DNA of 49,959 nucleotides, taken from contig JANLYQ010000088.1 of the NCBI GenBank assembly GCA_031365725.1, positions 1 to 49,959 of the forward strand. The letters run 5' to 3'. Below are positions 1-8,565 of the stretch, one piece after another. Made by a program: the position numbers and the translations under genes. Positions within the stretch are counted from its first letter, which is position 1, and the number at the start of each line of letters is the position of its first letter. The stretch is from JANLYQ01 sp031365725. Lineage in GTDB: Bacteria > Actinomycetota > Actinomycetes > JACCUZ01. The notes beneath the pieces are model-generated. The model ran no database searches. It had not been told where the DNA came from and worked only from the letters and a program-made list of their open reading frames with translations.

Positions 1-1704
1 TTGATGACTGCCTCTGACCTGGACCTCGATCTCACCCGTGATGTCGACCCCGCGGCGGACAGCGCTGCAACGTCCACGCGCGACGACGACGGCCGCCCGC
101 GCCTGCTCCGGCCCATGCTCGTGCGCGACGCGCCGACGCTGTTGCCGGTCGCTCCCACCGACGCGGAGCGGGACTCCTACCTCGGCTCCCAGCAGCGCTG
201 GGTGGCACTCGTGAGCTTCGTCGGCTACGCACTCGTCGTGATCAGCGTCGGGCTCTTCGTGGCGCGCAACGTGTGGGCGTCCTTCCTGCTCGTGCCGCTC
301 GGCCTGAGCACGATCGGCACCCTCGTCTCGCTGGTCACGTCCTCCAGGCGCCGACGGGACACCCTGGAGGGCCACCGAGCCCTTGTCGCGGGCTGGCAGC
401 CTGCACGGGTGCCCAGCGTCGATGTCTTCCTGCCCTCCGCAGGGGAAGACCTCGAGGTGCTGGCGAACACCTACCGGCACGTTGCCCGGCTCAGCTGGGA
501 CGGCCCGTTGTCCGTGCTCGTGCTGGACGACTCGGGTCGCGAGGCCGTCCGTGTGCTGGCACACAACCACGGCTTCCGCTATCTGTCCCGCCCCGACCGT
601 GGAGTCTTCAAGAAGGCGGGCAACCTCCGGCACGGCTTCGACCACTCCGCCGGCGACCTCATCCTCATCCTTGATGCCGACTTCGTCCCGCGGTCGGACG
701 CGTTGCGCGAGCTGGCGCCGTACTTCGACGACTCGTCGATCGGCATCGTGCAGAGCCCGCAGTACTTCGACGTAGATCCGCGGATGAACTGGCTGCAGAG
801 GGCCGCGGGCGCCACCCAGGTGCTGTTCTACCGCTGGGTGCAGCCGTCGCGCGACCGCAGCAAGGCGGCCATCTGTGTCGGCACGAGTGCGGTCTACCGG
901 CGCGCGGCGCTGGACCGGTCCGGCGGCTACGCCTTGATCGGACACAGCGAGGACGTGCACACCGGCGTCAACATGATGCGGGCCGGCTTCGCCGTTCGCT
1001 ACGTGCCGACGGTGGTGACCAAGGGGCTGTGCCCCGACACGCTGGACCAGTTCCTCACCCAGCAGTACCGCTGGTGCACCGGGTCGATGAGCCTGCTCTT
1101 CTCCCGCAGCTTTCACCGGGTCCCCATGACGATCATGCAGCGGTTGAGCTACTGGTCGGGCTTCTTCTACTACATCACCACCGGTCTCAATGTCTTCGCG
1201 ATGGCGTTGCCCTCGATCTTGATGGGGTGGTTCGTGGCTGACCGAGTCAGCCCGGCCAACTACGTGTTCGTCCTGCTGGCGATGGTGGGGCGTCAAGCCA
1301 TCGTCCCGGTGATCACTCTCGAGCGGGAGTCCCTGCTCGGGCTCACCCGGATCCAGATGACCTACTCGTTCTGTCACGCGCTCGCCCTCTTCGACGTGCT
1401 GAGGGGCCGGACCGACGCCTGGGTGGCCACCGGCGCGAAGGCCCGTAGCCGAACTGCGGATCGGGCGCGACGACTCATACGTTGGTGGTGTCTCGCCATC
1501 CAGGCACTGCTGTGGGGTGCCATCGCGCTTTACGCGCCGGTCTACGGCTGGGGTCAGTTCTCGCTCATGATCGCTTTCGCCCTGCTGAACCTGTACGTCG
1601 TCTATCCGCTGGTGCTCGGACGCGTCGACCTGCCGACCCTGGCCGATCTCCACGTCGGGCGAGTGGTCACCCGACGCACCACCGCCAAGCTCGTGGAGGG
1701 CTGA
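1..1704 (+). CDS. cellulose-synthase-like family 2 glycosyltransferase (membrane)
   Basis: Processive-type GT2 enzyme expected to polymerise a nucleotide sugar into a beta-linked glycan at the inner membrane. The translation shows two membrane segments near residues 68-107, then a GT-A domain with the UDP-binding DD pair (D176-D177), the metal-binding DAD (225-227), a HSEDVH acidic motif, and QQYRW at 354-358, which is the QxxRW signature of cellulose-synthase-like enzymes. Several hydrophobic segments follow to the C-terminus. It starts at TTG (1) or the adjoining ATG (4); the true start could lie left of the window. The next gene starts 3 bases after the stop, so the three glycosyltransferase genes probably form one operon. 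The product (cellulose, mannan or another glycan) cannot be read from the sequence. There is no PilZ domain. Confidence 0.85.
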   Translation: MMTASDLDLDLTRDVDPAADSAATSTRDDDGRPRLLRPMLVRDAPTLLPVAPTDAERDSYLGSQQRWVALVSFVGYALVVISVGLFVARNVWASFLLVPLGLSTIGTLVSLVTSSRRRRDTLEGHRALVAGWQPARVPSVDVFLPSAGEDLEVLANTYRHVARLSWDGPLSVLVLDDSGREAVRVLAHNHGFRYLSRPDRGVFKKAGNLRHGFDHSAGDLILILDADFVPRSDALRELAPYFDDSSIGIVQSPQYFDVDPRMNWLQRAAGATQVLFYRWVQPSRDRSKAAICVGTSAVYRRAALDRSGGYALIGHSEDVHTGVNMMRAGFAVRYVPTVVTKGLCPDTLDQFLTQQYRWCTGSMSLLFSRSFHRVPMTIMQRLSYWSGFFYYITTGLNVFAMALPSILMGWFVADRVSPANYVFVLLAMVGRQAIVPVITLERESLLGLTRIQMTYSFCHALALFDVLRGRTDAWVATGAKARSRTADRARRLIRWWCLAIQALLWGAIALYAPVYGWGQFSLMIAFALLNLYVVYPLVLGRVDLPTLADLHVGRVVTRRTTAKLVEG

Positions 1705-1707
1705 GCC

Positions 1708-3294
1708 GTGACGCTCCTCCTCACCCGCACCGCGTCGTCGAGGCAGGCATCGCCCCGCCCTCGTCACCTGCACCCCCCGGAGCGGGAGACGCGCCGCCAA
1801 CGCCTGCAACGTCACCCGGCTCCGCTGCTCACGCTCGTCCTCGGGCTGCAGGCCGCGCTCGCCCTCGCCCCGCGCTACAGCGCCAGCGCTTTCGAGGACG
1901 AAGGCCTCTACGTCTTCATGGGCCACCGGATGATCGACCATCTCCAGACCGGGGAGTCGCTCCCGGAGGTCCCCGGCTCCTACTTCTCCGGGGCGCCCGG
2001 CCTCTATCCGATCTTGGCCGCGGCCGCCGACTCCTTGGGTGGACTGGCTGCCGCTCGGGGCGTCAGCCTCTTCTTTGCCATGGTGGCCACGATCGGCGTC
2101 TTCGGTCTCGGCAGCCAGCTGTACGGGCGACGCGCGGGACTGCTCGGCGCTGCCGCCTTCGTCCTCTGCGGACCGGTGATCTACCAGTCACACCTCGCCG
2201 TCTATGACAGCACCACCATGGGGCTGGTTGCGCTTGCGGCTTGGTTCGGCGTCCGCGATGCCCAACGGCACCGGATGCTCTGGGCGCCGTTGGTCGGAGT
2301 CCTGCTCGCTGTCGCCGGCCTCGTCAAGTACGCAGGTCTCGTCTACGCGCCGGTTGTCGCGGTGCTGTGCGCCGTCATCGGGTGGCCGACGCTGCGGTGG
2401 ACCGCTGTCCGCCGAGCTGTCTTCATCCTGCTGAGCGCGCTGACGTTCTTCGCTTTCGTCGTCCAGATCTGGGGCCGCGCCTTGGTGCCGGGGATCCGTC
2501 AGACGACTCTGGAACGGTCAGTTATCCAGCATGCCGGCCCCGCCCACCTGCTGGGTCAGATTGCCGTCTGGGTGGGACCGTGGCTCATCCTCGCGATGAT
2601 CGCCGCAGTGGCGCGGGGGCGCAGAGAGTTCGCGCTGTCGATCGTCCTGCTCGGCGCCGCCGTGGTGGGACCGCTCCAGCAGGTGCACATCGGCGAGTCC
2701 ATCTCGTTGGCCAAGCACGTAGCGTTCGGCATGGTGTTCGCCGCACCCCTGATCGGCAGCTTGCTGGGCAGCCTGGTGCGACGTGGCTGGCGGATGTTGG
2801 TCCCCGTGACGCTCACCCTGGGTGTCCTCGCCCAGATCGGTGTGCCCGACGCGCAGACCTTCCTCACCGGCTGGGTGGACCAACGACCCCTGACCGCTGT
2901 TCTGACCAAGACTCTGCCCACAGAAGCAGGCAAGCCGATCCTCGGCGAGCGCCCGTCACCCCAGCGCTACTACTTGCGCGACGTGACAGCACCGAAGCAG
3001 TGGCACGACACGTACTACTTCGCCTACAACGGACTCGTCGGCAAGGCCGCATACCGGGCGGCTATCGACGATGGCTACTTCGGCACGATCTTCCTCAGTG
3101 TCGACACCGACTTCGGTGCCTACGTGCACAACTACCTGAACTACCTCAGCGAGCAGGAGACGTACCGCCTCGTCACGCGGGTGCCACGGCTCTTTCACGG
3201 GACCGTCGTCGGTCACTGGCTGGTCTACACCGCATCAGGACCGCCGGCCACGCGCGACGAGGGACCGTTGCCCCCGCGCGGTGGCCGACCATGA
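1708..3294 (+). CDS. GT-C (PMT/ArnT-like) polyprenyl-phosphate-sugar glycosyltransferase
   Basis: Predicted integral membrane glycosyltransferase of 528 residues that would transfer a sugar from a polyprenyl-phosphate donor on the outer face of the membrane. After a basic N-terminus (residues 1-40) comes a first membrane helix and then the extracytoplasmic loop FEDEGLYVFMG, the acidic motif typical of PMT/ArnT-type (GT39/GT83) enzymes. About ten further hydrophobic helices follow, with a soluble C-terminal tail of roughly 120 residues. The GTG start lies 3 bases after the upstream GT2 stop, and its stop overlaps the ATG of the next gene (ATGA). The next gene is a polyprenol-phosphate sugar synthase, which would supply the lipid-linked donor. 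Substrate and acceptor are unknown. Confidence 0.75.
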   Translation: MTLLLTRTASSRQASPRPRHLHPPERETRRQRLQRHPAPLLTLVLGLQAALALAPRYSASAFEDEGLYVFMGHRMIDHLQTGESLPEVPGSYFSGAPGLYPILAAAADSLGGLAAARGVSLFFAMVATIGVFGLGSQLYGRRAGLLGAAAFVLCGPVIYQSHLAVYDSTTMGLVALAAWFGVRDAQRHRMLWAPLVGVLLAVAGLVKYAGLVYAPVVAVLCAVIGWPTLRWTAVRRAVFILLSALTFFAFVVQIWGRALVPGIRQTTLERSVIQHAGPAHLLGQIAVWVGPWLILAMIAAVARGRREFALSIVLLGAAVVGPLQQVHIGESISLAKHVAFGMVFAAPLIGSLLGSLVRRGWRMLVPVTLTLGVLAQIGVPDAQTFLTGWVDQRPLTAVLTKTLPTEAGKPILGERPSPQRYYLRDVTAPKQWHDTYYFAYNGLVGKAAYRAAIDDGYFGTIFLSVDTDFGAYVHNYLNYLSEQETYRLVTRVPRLFHGTVVGHWLVYTASGPPATRDEGPLPPRGGRP

Positions 3295-4433
3295 CGATGA
3301 CGGTGCTGATACCGACGTTCAACGAGTCAGGCAACGTTGCCGAGCTCGTGCAGCGGGTGTCGGCGGTGGCCGATGAGTCCGACGTCCACGAGATCCTGTT
3401 CGTGGACGACTCCACCGACGACACCCCGTCGGTCATCGCCGAGCTCACCCTCAGCTCGGACTTGCCGGTCCGGCTCATTCACCGCTGTGCCGACGAACGC
3501 ACCGGTGGACTCTCGGGCGCCGTGGTGACCGGGCTCCGGGCCGCCACCGGCGACTGGGTGCTGGTGATGGACGGAGACCTCCAGCATCCGCCCGAGGACC
3601 TACCGCGCATCTCCGGTGCGCGGACCGACGTCGACATGGTGGTCGCCTCTCGCTATCGCAGCGGGGGAGACGCCGGGGGGCTCGCGACACCTGGTCGACG
3701 TCTCGTGTCGACCGCCGCGACGGGCCTGGCCCGGCGCACGTTCCCCGACCAGCTCAGCGCGTGCACCGATCCCATGACCGGCTTCTTCGCCGTACGCCGA
3801 TCAGCTGTGGACGTGGACGGTCTGCGACCGCAGGGCTTCAAGATCCTGCTGGAGATCCTGGCGCGGCACCGGCTCCGCGTGGCCGAGGTGCCCTTCGCCT
3901 TCGCGGACCGCACCAGCGGTCAGTCGAAGGCGACCTGGTCCCAAGGCGCCTCCTTCCTTCGCCAACTGGTCCACCTGCGGGTGGCTGCTCGTCGTGCCGC
4001 GCGAGCGGTCCGTGCCCCGGACACACCGTCGGCGTGGAGCCAGCGGCTGCGGTTCGGCAGCGTCGGCGCGATCAACTTCGTCGTCGATGTCGGTCTGTTC
4101 AATCTGCTGCTTCTCGCCATCGACAAGCCACTGACCGCCAAGCTGGTGGCCTCGTCCACGGCCGTCGCCTCGTCGTACGTGCTGAATCGTCGGTGGACCT
4201 GGCGGCACCGGTCAGGACCGGGCTCGGCGGGCAGCATCGCGGCCTTCGCGGCAGTCGCTCTGCTGGGTGTCGGAGTCTCCGAGGCCTGCCTGCTGACGTC
4301 GCACTACCTGCTCGGTCTCCAGACGGCCCTGGCGGACAACATCTCCGCCAATGTGATCGGGCTCGGCTTGAGCATGGTGGTGCGCTATCGGCTCTGCGAC
4401 AGGTGGGTGTTCGTCGCGGCCGACGGCCGATGA
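3291..4433 (+). CDS. polyprenol-phosphate glycosyltransferase fused to GtrA domain
   Basis: Two-domain protein of 380 residues. The N-terminal 230 residues are a DPM1-like GT2 domain (start MTMTVLIPTFNESGN, VDDSTDDT, and MDGDLQHPPEDLP, which holds the metal-binding DxD-type motif), expected to load a sugar onto polyprenyl phosphate. The C-terminal 130 residues are a GtrA-type four-helix membrane domain (starting near LRFGSVGAINFVVDVG, with VLNRRWTW), a family linked to movement or anchoring of lipid-linked sugars. The ATG overlaps the stop of the GT-C gene by four bases, so translation is probably coupled, and donor synthesis and donor use are encoded side by side. The open frame extends well upstream of 3291 but only as a shadow of the previous gene. 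Its 3' end overlaps the opposing hydrolase gene by 49 bases. Confidence 0.85.
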   Translation: MTMTVLIPTFNESGNVAELVQRVSAVADESDVHEILFVDDSTDDTPSVIAELTLSSDLPVRLIHRCADERTGGLSGAVVTGLRAATGDWVLVMDGDLQHPPEDLPRISGARTDVDMVVASRYRSGGDAGGLATPGRRLVSTAATGLARRTFPDQLSACTDPMTGFFAVRRSAVDVDGLRPQGFKILLEILARHRLRVAEVPFAFADRTSGQSKATWSQGASFLRQLVHLRVAARRAARAVRAPDTPSAWSQRLRFGSVGAINFVVDVGLFNLLLLAIDKPLTAKLVASSTAVASSYVLNRRWTWRHRSGPGSAGSIAAFAAVALLGVGVSEACLLTSHYLLGLQTALADNISANVIGLGLSMVVRYRLCDRWVFVAADGR

Positions 4434-5752
4434 CGCCGATGCATCTTGTGCTTCTTGTGCGGTCGCTGGCTCGCCGTCCGGTGCCGGGCGGATGCTGACG
4501 CCTTGGCGGGCACCGGCCGTCCCGTGACCGCCGGCGGGGAGGTCGGCGAGGCGGCCGGTGAGGCGGTCGGTGAGGCGGTCAGCGGCACACTGCCCACTCG
4601 CGTGGTGGGGGAGGGGCTCGGCGTCACCGTGGGAACCGCCGGTGCCGTCACCGCAGACGTGCCGGCCATGATCGAGGCCCTGGTCCGCAGGCGGACACCG
4701 GAAGCGGGGAACTTGGTGCCGCTGCGCGTCAGGTCGTGCTGCAGTGCCGGGGTGTCGATGTTGAAGTAGTGGTTGCCGCGGACGTTGTTGGCGGGGTCGG
4801 TGATGAAGTCGACCATGTGGTCGACGAAGGCTGGATCGTCGCCGCCGCCATGACCGTCGGGCCGCGCGGTCACCCCCCACTCAGGGATGGTGAGCGGCTT
4901 GGCGTGCGCACGGGCGAAGGCCGACCAGAACGTCAGGCCGTGGTCGCCGCGCAGGAGCCAGTTCCACGCAGCCTCGCGGGCTTGGGCGGTCGTCGTCCCG
5001 ACCGGCACCGGGTACCAGGTCCACGACACGTCATAGATGTCGACACCGACGACGTCGACGTAGGCGTCACCCGGGTAGGCCTGCTCCGCGGGGAACGTGC
5101 CCAGACCGATGTTGGGGTTCCAATCGAAGGTGAACCGTGACCCCGGTACGGCACGCATGGCGCGCACCAGATGCTGGAAGCAGCCGCGGAACGCGTCCAC
5201 CTTGCCGCCTGCGCCCCACCGGAACCATGCGCCGTTGAACTCCCACCCCGGCCGCACCACGGTCGCAGGGAGTCCCTCTGCCACCAGGCTGCGACCCAAG
5301 GTCGCCCAGTTGGCGTCGTAGGCGCCGGTGGCGCACTCGGCGAGGCTCCACGGCGCTCCGTCGGGACGACGGTCGTCGGGCAGCATCGGCACCGAGAGCT
5401 CGAGAGCCAACGGCTGACCGGTGTACGGCGTGATGAGCCAGCGGGACGAGGTGATGCCGGCCCAGCTGTTGGTGGGGGTGAAGTCGACGACGCCGCTGAT
5501 GGGCAGGCCGGTGGCACGGGCGAACGCAGGTGCTCCTGCCACGTTCTTCGGCCCCGGGCCGGCGTAGACCCCCCACGAACCTGTGGTGGCGGTGCTCGGC
5601 ACCCGGGACGCCGCGCCAGCCGCAGCCGCCGTGCCGGCCGCGCCCAGCGAGGCAAGAGTGCCCAGCGCCACCCCCAACGTCGCGGTCATGGCAACAAGTC
5701 GGCGGCTGCTCGGGTGACTGAGGGCGGGGGTACTACGGGTGGTGCGGGGCAC
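4385..5752 (-). CDS. secreted GH26-like glycoside hydrolase (beta-mannanase/endoglucanase type)
   Basis: Secreted protein of 455 residues. A basic N-region and hydrophobic core with an Ala-rich cleavage region around residues 40-48 give a signal peptide. The catalytic domain (about 55-335) contains RPGWEFNGAWFRWG, with the likely acid/base Glu, and IPEWG, with the likely nucleophile Glu, as in clan-A GH26 enzymes. The last 90 or so residues are a low-complexity Pro/Ser/Thr then Lys/Arg/His-rich tail that may bind the wall. GTG start with AGGAG about 11 bases upstream. It faces the glycosyltransferase operon and overlaps its last gene by 49 bases within the tail. By analogy with synthase-plus-hydrolase exopolysaccharide loci it may trim the polymer made next door; the substrate is inferred only from the family. 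Confidence 0.7.
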   Translation of the reverse strand: MPRTTRSTPALSHPSSRRLVAMTATLGVALGTLASLGAAGTAAAAGAASRVPSTATTGSWGVYAGPGPKNVAGAPAFARATGLPISGVVDFTPTNSWAGITSSRWLITPYTGQPLALELSVPMLPDDRRPDGAPWSLAECATGAYDANWATLGRSLVAEGLPATVVRPGWEFNGAWFRWGAGGKVDAFRGCFQHLVRAMRAVPGSRFTFDWNPNIGLGTFPAEQAYPGDAYVDVVGVDIYDVSWTWYPVPVGTTTAQAREAAWNWLLRGDHGLTFWSAFARAHAKPLTIPEWGVTARPDGHGGGDDPAFVDHMVDFITDPANNVRGNHYFNIDTPALQHDLTRSGTKFPASGVRLRTRASIMAGTSAVTAPAVPTVTPSPSPTTRVGSVPLTASPTASPAASPTSPPAVTGRPVPAKASASARHRTASQRPHKKHKMHRRHRPSAATNTHLSQSR

Positions 5753-5813
5753 GGGACGTCGTCTCCTGGGTCATCGATCACGGACCCTCGGGGGGCGAGA
5801 CTCCACCAAGTAT

Positions 5814-5827
5814 GTCGACGCGTCGAC
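5814..5827. promoter_or_regulatory. perfect 14-bp palindrome in divergent intergenic region
   Basis: GTCGACGCGTCGAC is a perfect 14-base palindrome lying between the divergently transcribed GH26-like gene (start 5752) and the M24 peptidase gene (start 5895). Its place suits an operator for either gene. No cognate regulator is encoded next to it. Confidence 0.35.
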
Positions 5828-5882
5828 CCGGCCCGCGATACAGCCAACCGGGTGACTGTGTGGGGCCGCTGCACCCCGCGGC

Positions 5883-5888
5883 TAGATT
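5883..5888 (+). promoter_or_regulatory. -10 element of a leaderless promoter (TAGATT)
   Basis: TAGATT ends six bases before the ATG of the M24 peptidase gene, so transcription would start at or beside the A of the start codon and the mRNA would be leaderless, a common actinobacterial arrangement. No Shine-Dalgarno sequence is visible. The hexamer sits between short inverted arms (GCGGC at 5878-5882 and GCCGC at 5889-5893). No clear -35 was found. Confidence 0.5.
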
Positions 5889-5894
5889 GCCGCT

Positions 5895-7007
5895 ATGACT
5901 CCTTCCGCCGACGCAAGCGATCGACTGTCACGCGCGCAGGCCGCCTCGGCCGCCGCTGGGCTGGATGCGCTGCTGGTGACGCCGGGGCCGGACCTACGCT
6001 GGCTGGTGGGCTACGAGGCCCTGCCGCTCGAGCGGCTCACCTGCCTGGTGCTGCCCGCCGACGGCGCCGCCTTCCTCGTCGCCCCCGGGCTGGAGGTGCC
6101 GGCCGTGCAAGCTGCCGGCGTGCCGGCGCTCGGCATCGACGTCCTCGGCTGGGGAGAGCTCGAGGACCCCTACGCTCTCATCTCGGCGAGGCTGGGCGCG
6201 GTGCGCACCGTCGGTCTGGCCAACCGGATGTGGGCCGAGCAGGTGCTGCGGTTCCGCACCGCTCTGCCGGACGCGCGACAGACGCTGGCCTCCGACGTGC
6301 TCGGCGACCTGCGCATGCGCAAGACACCCGCCGAGGTGGCGGCGCTGCGAGGGGCCGGGCAGGCGATCGACCGGGTGCACGGGCGCATGCACGAGTTCCT
6401 GCGCCCCGGACGTACCGAGCGCGAGGCCGGCCGTGACATTGCCGCGGCGATCCTGGCCGAGGGACACGACACCGTCGACTTCGTCATCGTCGGCTCCGGG
6501 CCCAACGGTGCGTCGCCGCACCACGAGGTCGGTGAACGGGTGATGCAGAGCGGCGACGTGGTGGTCATCGACATCGGTGGGACGACGGCCGAGGGCTACT
6601 GCTCGGACTGCACCCGGATGTACTCCCTCGGCGAGCCGCCGGCCGAGTTCCGTGACTACTTCGCGGTGCTGCACGAGGCGCAGCTCGCGGCCTGCGCGCA
6701 CGCCCGGCCCGGCGTCACGGCCGAGAGCGTGGACGCCGCCGCACGCGAGGTCATCACGGCAGCCGGCTACGGCGAGGCGTTCATGCACCGCACCGGTCAC
6801 GGCATCGGCGTCGAGACACACGAGGAGCCCTACATCGTCCAGGGCAACAGCACCGTCCTCGAGCCAGGCATGGCGTTCTCCATCGAACCCGGCATCTATC
6901 TCACCGGCCGGCACGGCGCCCGCATCGAGGACATCGTCGTGGCTACCGACGACGGCATCGAACGGCTCAACGTCACCGACCGCAACCTCGTCGTCCTGGA
7001 GGGCTGA
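5895..7007 (+). CDS. M24 family metallopeptidase (Xaa-Pro dipeptidase/aminopeptidase type)
   Basis: Cytoplasmic metallopeptidase of 370 residues, a normal length for the PepQ/PepP branch. An N-terminal creatinase-like domain (1-150) precedes the pita-bread catalytic domain. The five metal ligands are visible: the Asp pair in VVIDIGG (D226) and CSDCTRM (D238), His in HRTGHGIGVETHEEP, Glu in IEPGIYL, and Glu in GARIEDIVV. It would cleave X-Pro bonds with two divalent metals, though some members act on other substrates. The ATG is fixed by the leaderless -10 element just upstream. The acyl-CoA dehydrogenase gene starts 3 bases after its stop, so the two are co-transcribed; the metabolic reason for this pairing is not evident. 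Confidence 0.88.
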   Translation: MTPSADASDRLSRAQAASAAAGLDALLVTPGPDLRWLVGYEALPLERLTCLVLPADGAAFLVAPGLEVPAVQAAGVPALGIDVLGWGELEDPYALISARLGAVRTVGLANRMWAEQVLRFRTALPDARQTLASDVLGDLRMRKTPAEVAALRGAGQAIDRVHGRMHEFLRPGRTEREAGRDIAAAILAEGHDTVDFVIVGSGPNGASPHHEVGERVMQSGDVVVIDIGGTTAEGYCSDCTRMYSLGEPPAEFRDYFAVLHEAQLAACAHARPGVTAESVDAAAREVITAAGYGEAFMHRTGHGIGVETHEEPYIVQGNSTVLEPGMAFSIEPGIYLTGRHGARIEDIVVATDDGIERLNVTDRNLVVLEG

Positions 7008-7010
7008 GCA

Positions 7011-8177
7011 ATGGCCGCTGGATCTGCCACGACCACCACCGTCGAGCGACACCTGCCCACCGAGGAGGCGACCGCGCTGCTCGAGCTCACCCGGGAGCTC
7101 GTGCGGGAAGAGCTTGCGCCACGGGCCGCGGAGCACGAGGCCGAGAGCCGGTTCCCGCGCGAGGTGTTCCGCACCCTCGGGAAGGCTGGCCTGCTGGGCT
7201 TGCCCTACCCCGAGGAGCATGGCGGTGGCGGTCAGCCCTACGAGGTCTACCTGCAGGTCGTCGAGGAGCTCGCCACGGTGTGGGCGACGGTCGCCGAAGG
7301 CGTCAGCGTGCACACCCTCGCCTGCTACCCGTTGGCCCAGTTCGGCACCGACGAGCAGCGCGCCCTCTGGCTGCCGGACATGATCGGCGGCGACCTGCTC
7401 GGCGCCTACTGCCTGTCGGAGTCGCAGTCGGGGTCCGACGCCGCCGCGATGACCACTCGCGCCGTCCGCGGTGACACGGCGTACGTCGTGAACGGCACGA
7501 AAGCCTGGATCACCCACGGCGGTGAGGCCGACTTCTACGCGCTGATGTGCCGCACCTCCGACGACGGCGCCAAGGGCATCTCCTGCCTGCTCGTCGATGC
7601 TGCCACCGCTGGTGTGTCGGCCGCGGAGCCGGAGAAGAAGATGGGCTTCACCGGTTCGACCACGGCCCAGATGCGCTTCGACGACGCCCACATCGACACC
7701 GACCGGTTGCTCGGCGAGGAGGGCCGCGGCTTTGCCATCGCGATGGCCGCCCTCGACGGTGGGCGGCTCGGCATTGCGGCCTGTGCTGTCGGCCTCGCGC
7801 AAGGAGCTCTCGACGCGGCCGTCGAGTGGGCCCGCAGCCGGCGTCAGTTCGGCAAGAACATCATCGACTTCCAGGGCCTCGGGTTCATGCTCGCGGACAT
7901 GGCCACCGGTGTGCAGGCGGGCCGGGCGCTGTATCTCGACGCGGCCCGTCGACGCGACCGGGGCGAGGACTTCGGCACCCAGGCAGCGATGGCCAAGCTG
8001 TTCTGCACCGACATGGCGATGCGGGTGACCACCGACGCCGTCCAGGTCCTGGGCGGCTACGGCTACGTCAGCGACTACCCCGTCGAGCGCTACCTGCGCG
8101 AAGCCAAGGCCTTGCAGATCGTCGAGGGCACCAACCAGATCCAGCGGATGGTCATCGCCCGCCGCCTGGCCCGCTGA
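7011..8177 (+). CDS. acyl-CoA dehydrogenase
   Basis: FAD-dependent acyl-CoA dehydrogenase of 388 residues, full length for the family. The three domains are recognisable: N-terminal helical (about 10-125), middle beta with the signature AYCLSESQSGSDAAAM, and C-terminal helical with QVLGGYGYVSDYPVERYLRE. The catalytic base is probably Glu372 in IVEGTNQIQRM, the position used by short/medium-chain enzymes. It follows the M24 gene by 3 bases. The substrate is uncertain. Because lysine-degradation genes that would feed crotonyl-CoA and butyryl-CoA lie 1.5-15 kb away, a short-chain (butyryl-CoA) role is possible, but branched-chain acyl-CoAs fit equally well. Confidence 0.9.
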   Translation: MAAGSATTTTVERHLPTEEATALLELTRELVREELAPRAAEHEAESRFPREVFRTLGKAGLLGLPYPEEHGGGGQPYEVYLQVVEELATVWATVAEGVSVHTLACYPLAQFGTDEQRALWLPDMIGGDLLGAYCLSESQSGSDAAAMTTRAVRGDTAYVVNGTKAWITHGGEADFYALMCRTSDDGAKGISCLLVDAATAGVSAAEPEKKMGFTGSTTAQMRFDDAHIDTDRLLGEEGRGFAIAMAALDGGRLGIAACAVGLAQGALDAAVEWARSRRQFGKNIIDFQGLGFMLADMATGVQAGRALYLDAARRRDRGEDFGTQAAMAKLFCTDMAMRVTTDAVQVLGGYGYVSDYPVERYLREAKALQIVEGTNQIQRMVIARRLAR

Positions 8178-8255
8178 CCGCGCCTCCGAGACTGCGCCCA
8201 ACGTCAGGGGAGGACCGGCTCAGGACCCGGCGCCGACCTGTCGATAGCCACGGTG

Positions 8256-8287
8256 CGTCGCCCGTCGGGTGACGTGTTCGGGACACG
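8256..8287 (+). terminator. tandem hairpins after the M24/acyl-CoA dehydrogenase operon
   Basis: An 8-bp stem with one G-U pair (CGTCGCCC at 8256-8263, GGGTGACG at 8267-8274) adjoins a second hairpin (CGTGT at 8273-8277, ACACG at 8283-8287), about 80 bases past the operon stop. No U-tract follows, as is usual in GC-rich actinobacteria. In the rest of 8178-8543 I see no convincing gene; the short frames there have no family resemblance or good ribosome-binding site. Confidence 0.35.
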
Positions 8288-8543
8288 GTGATCCCTGCTG
8301 CCCTCACCGGCCCACGGCGCGAGCCGAGGGCACGGAGACAATCGGTCGCCTAGGCAGCGGGGGGAGTGAATGGCGAGACCGGCCGGCACGGTGGGCGGCA
8401 CCCTCGCACTGCCTGCTTCAGCCGCGGACAGGGGTGACACCTCGTCGGCCGGCAGCGGTCCGCATCGTGAGGTGGCGGCTACGCACCGGACGCACGGACC
8501 CGCGGCGGGGCCGCGTACCGGTCGATCCTGCACCAGATTGCCC

Positions 8544-8561
8544 GACAACCTCTAGGTTGTC
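8544..8561. promoter_or_regulatory. operator-like palindrome over the lrp-type -10
   Basis: GACAACCT-CT-AGGTTGTC is a perfect 8-bp inverted repeat with a 2-base centre. It ends four bases before the GTG start of the Lrp/AsnC gene. Its right half contains TAGGTT (8553-8558), a good -10 hexamer seven bases from the GTG, so the transcript is probably leaderless. A protein bound here would block RNA polymerase directly. Autoregulation is typical of Lrp/AsnC proteins, so this is the best candidate for the protein's own site. Confidence 0.55.
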
Positions 8562-8565
8562 CTGC

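Noticed and set aside
2241..3290. Frame joined upstream of the GT2-GtrA gene
   Set aside because: It is an out-of-frame shadow of the GT-C gene; the GT2 domain starts at the ATG at 3291.
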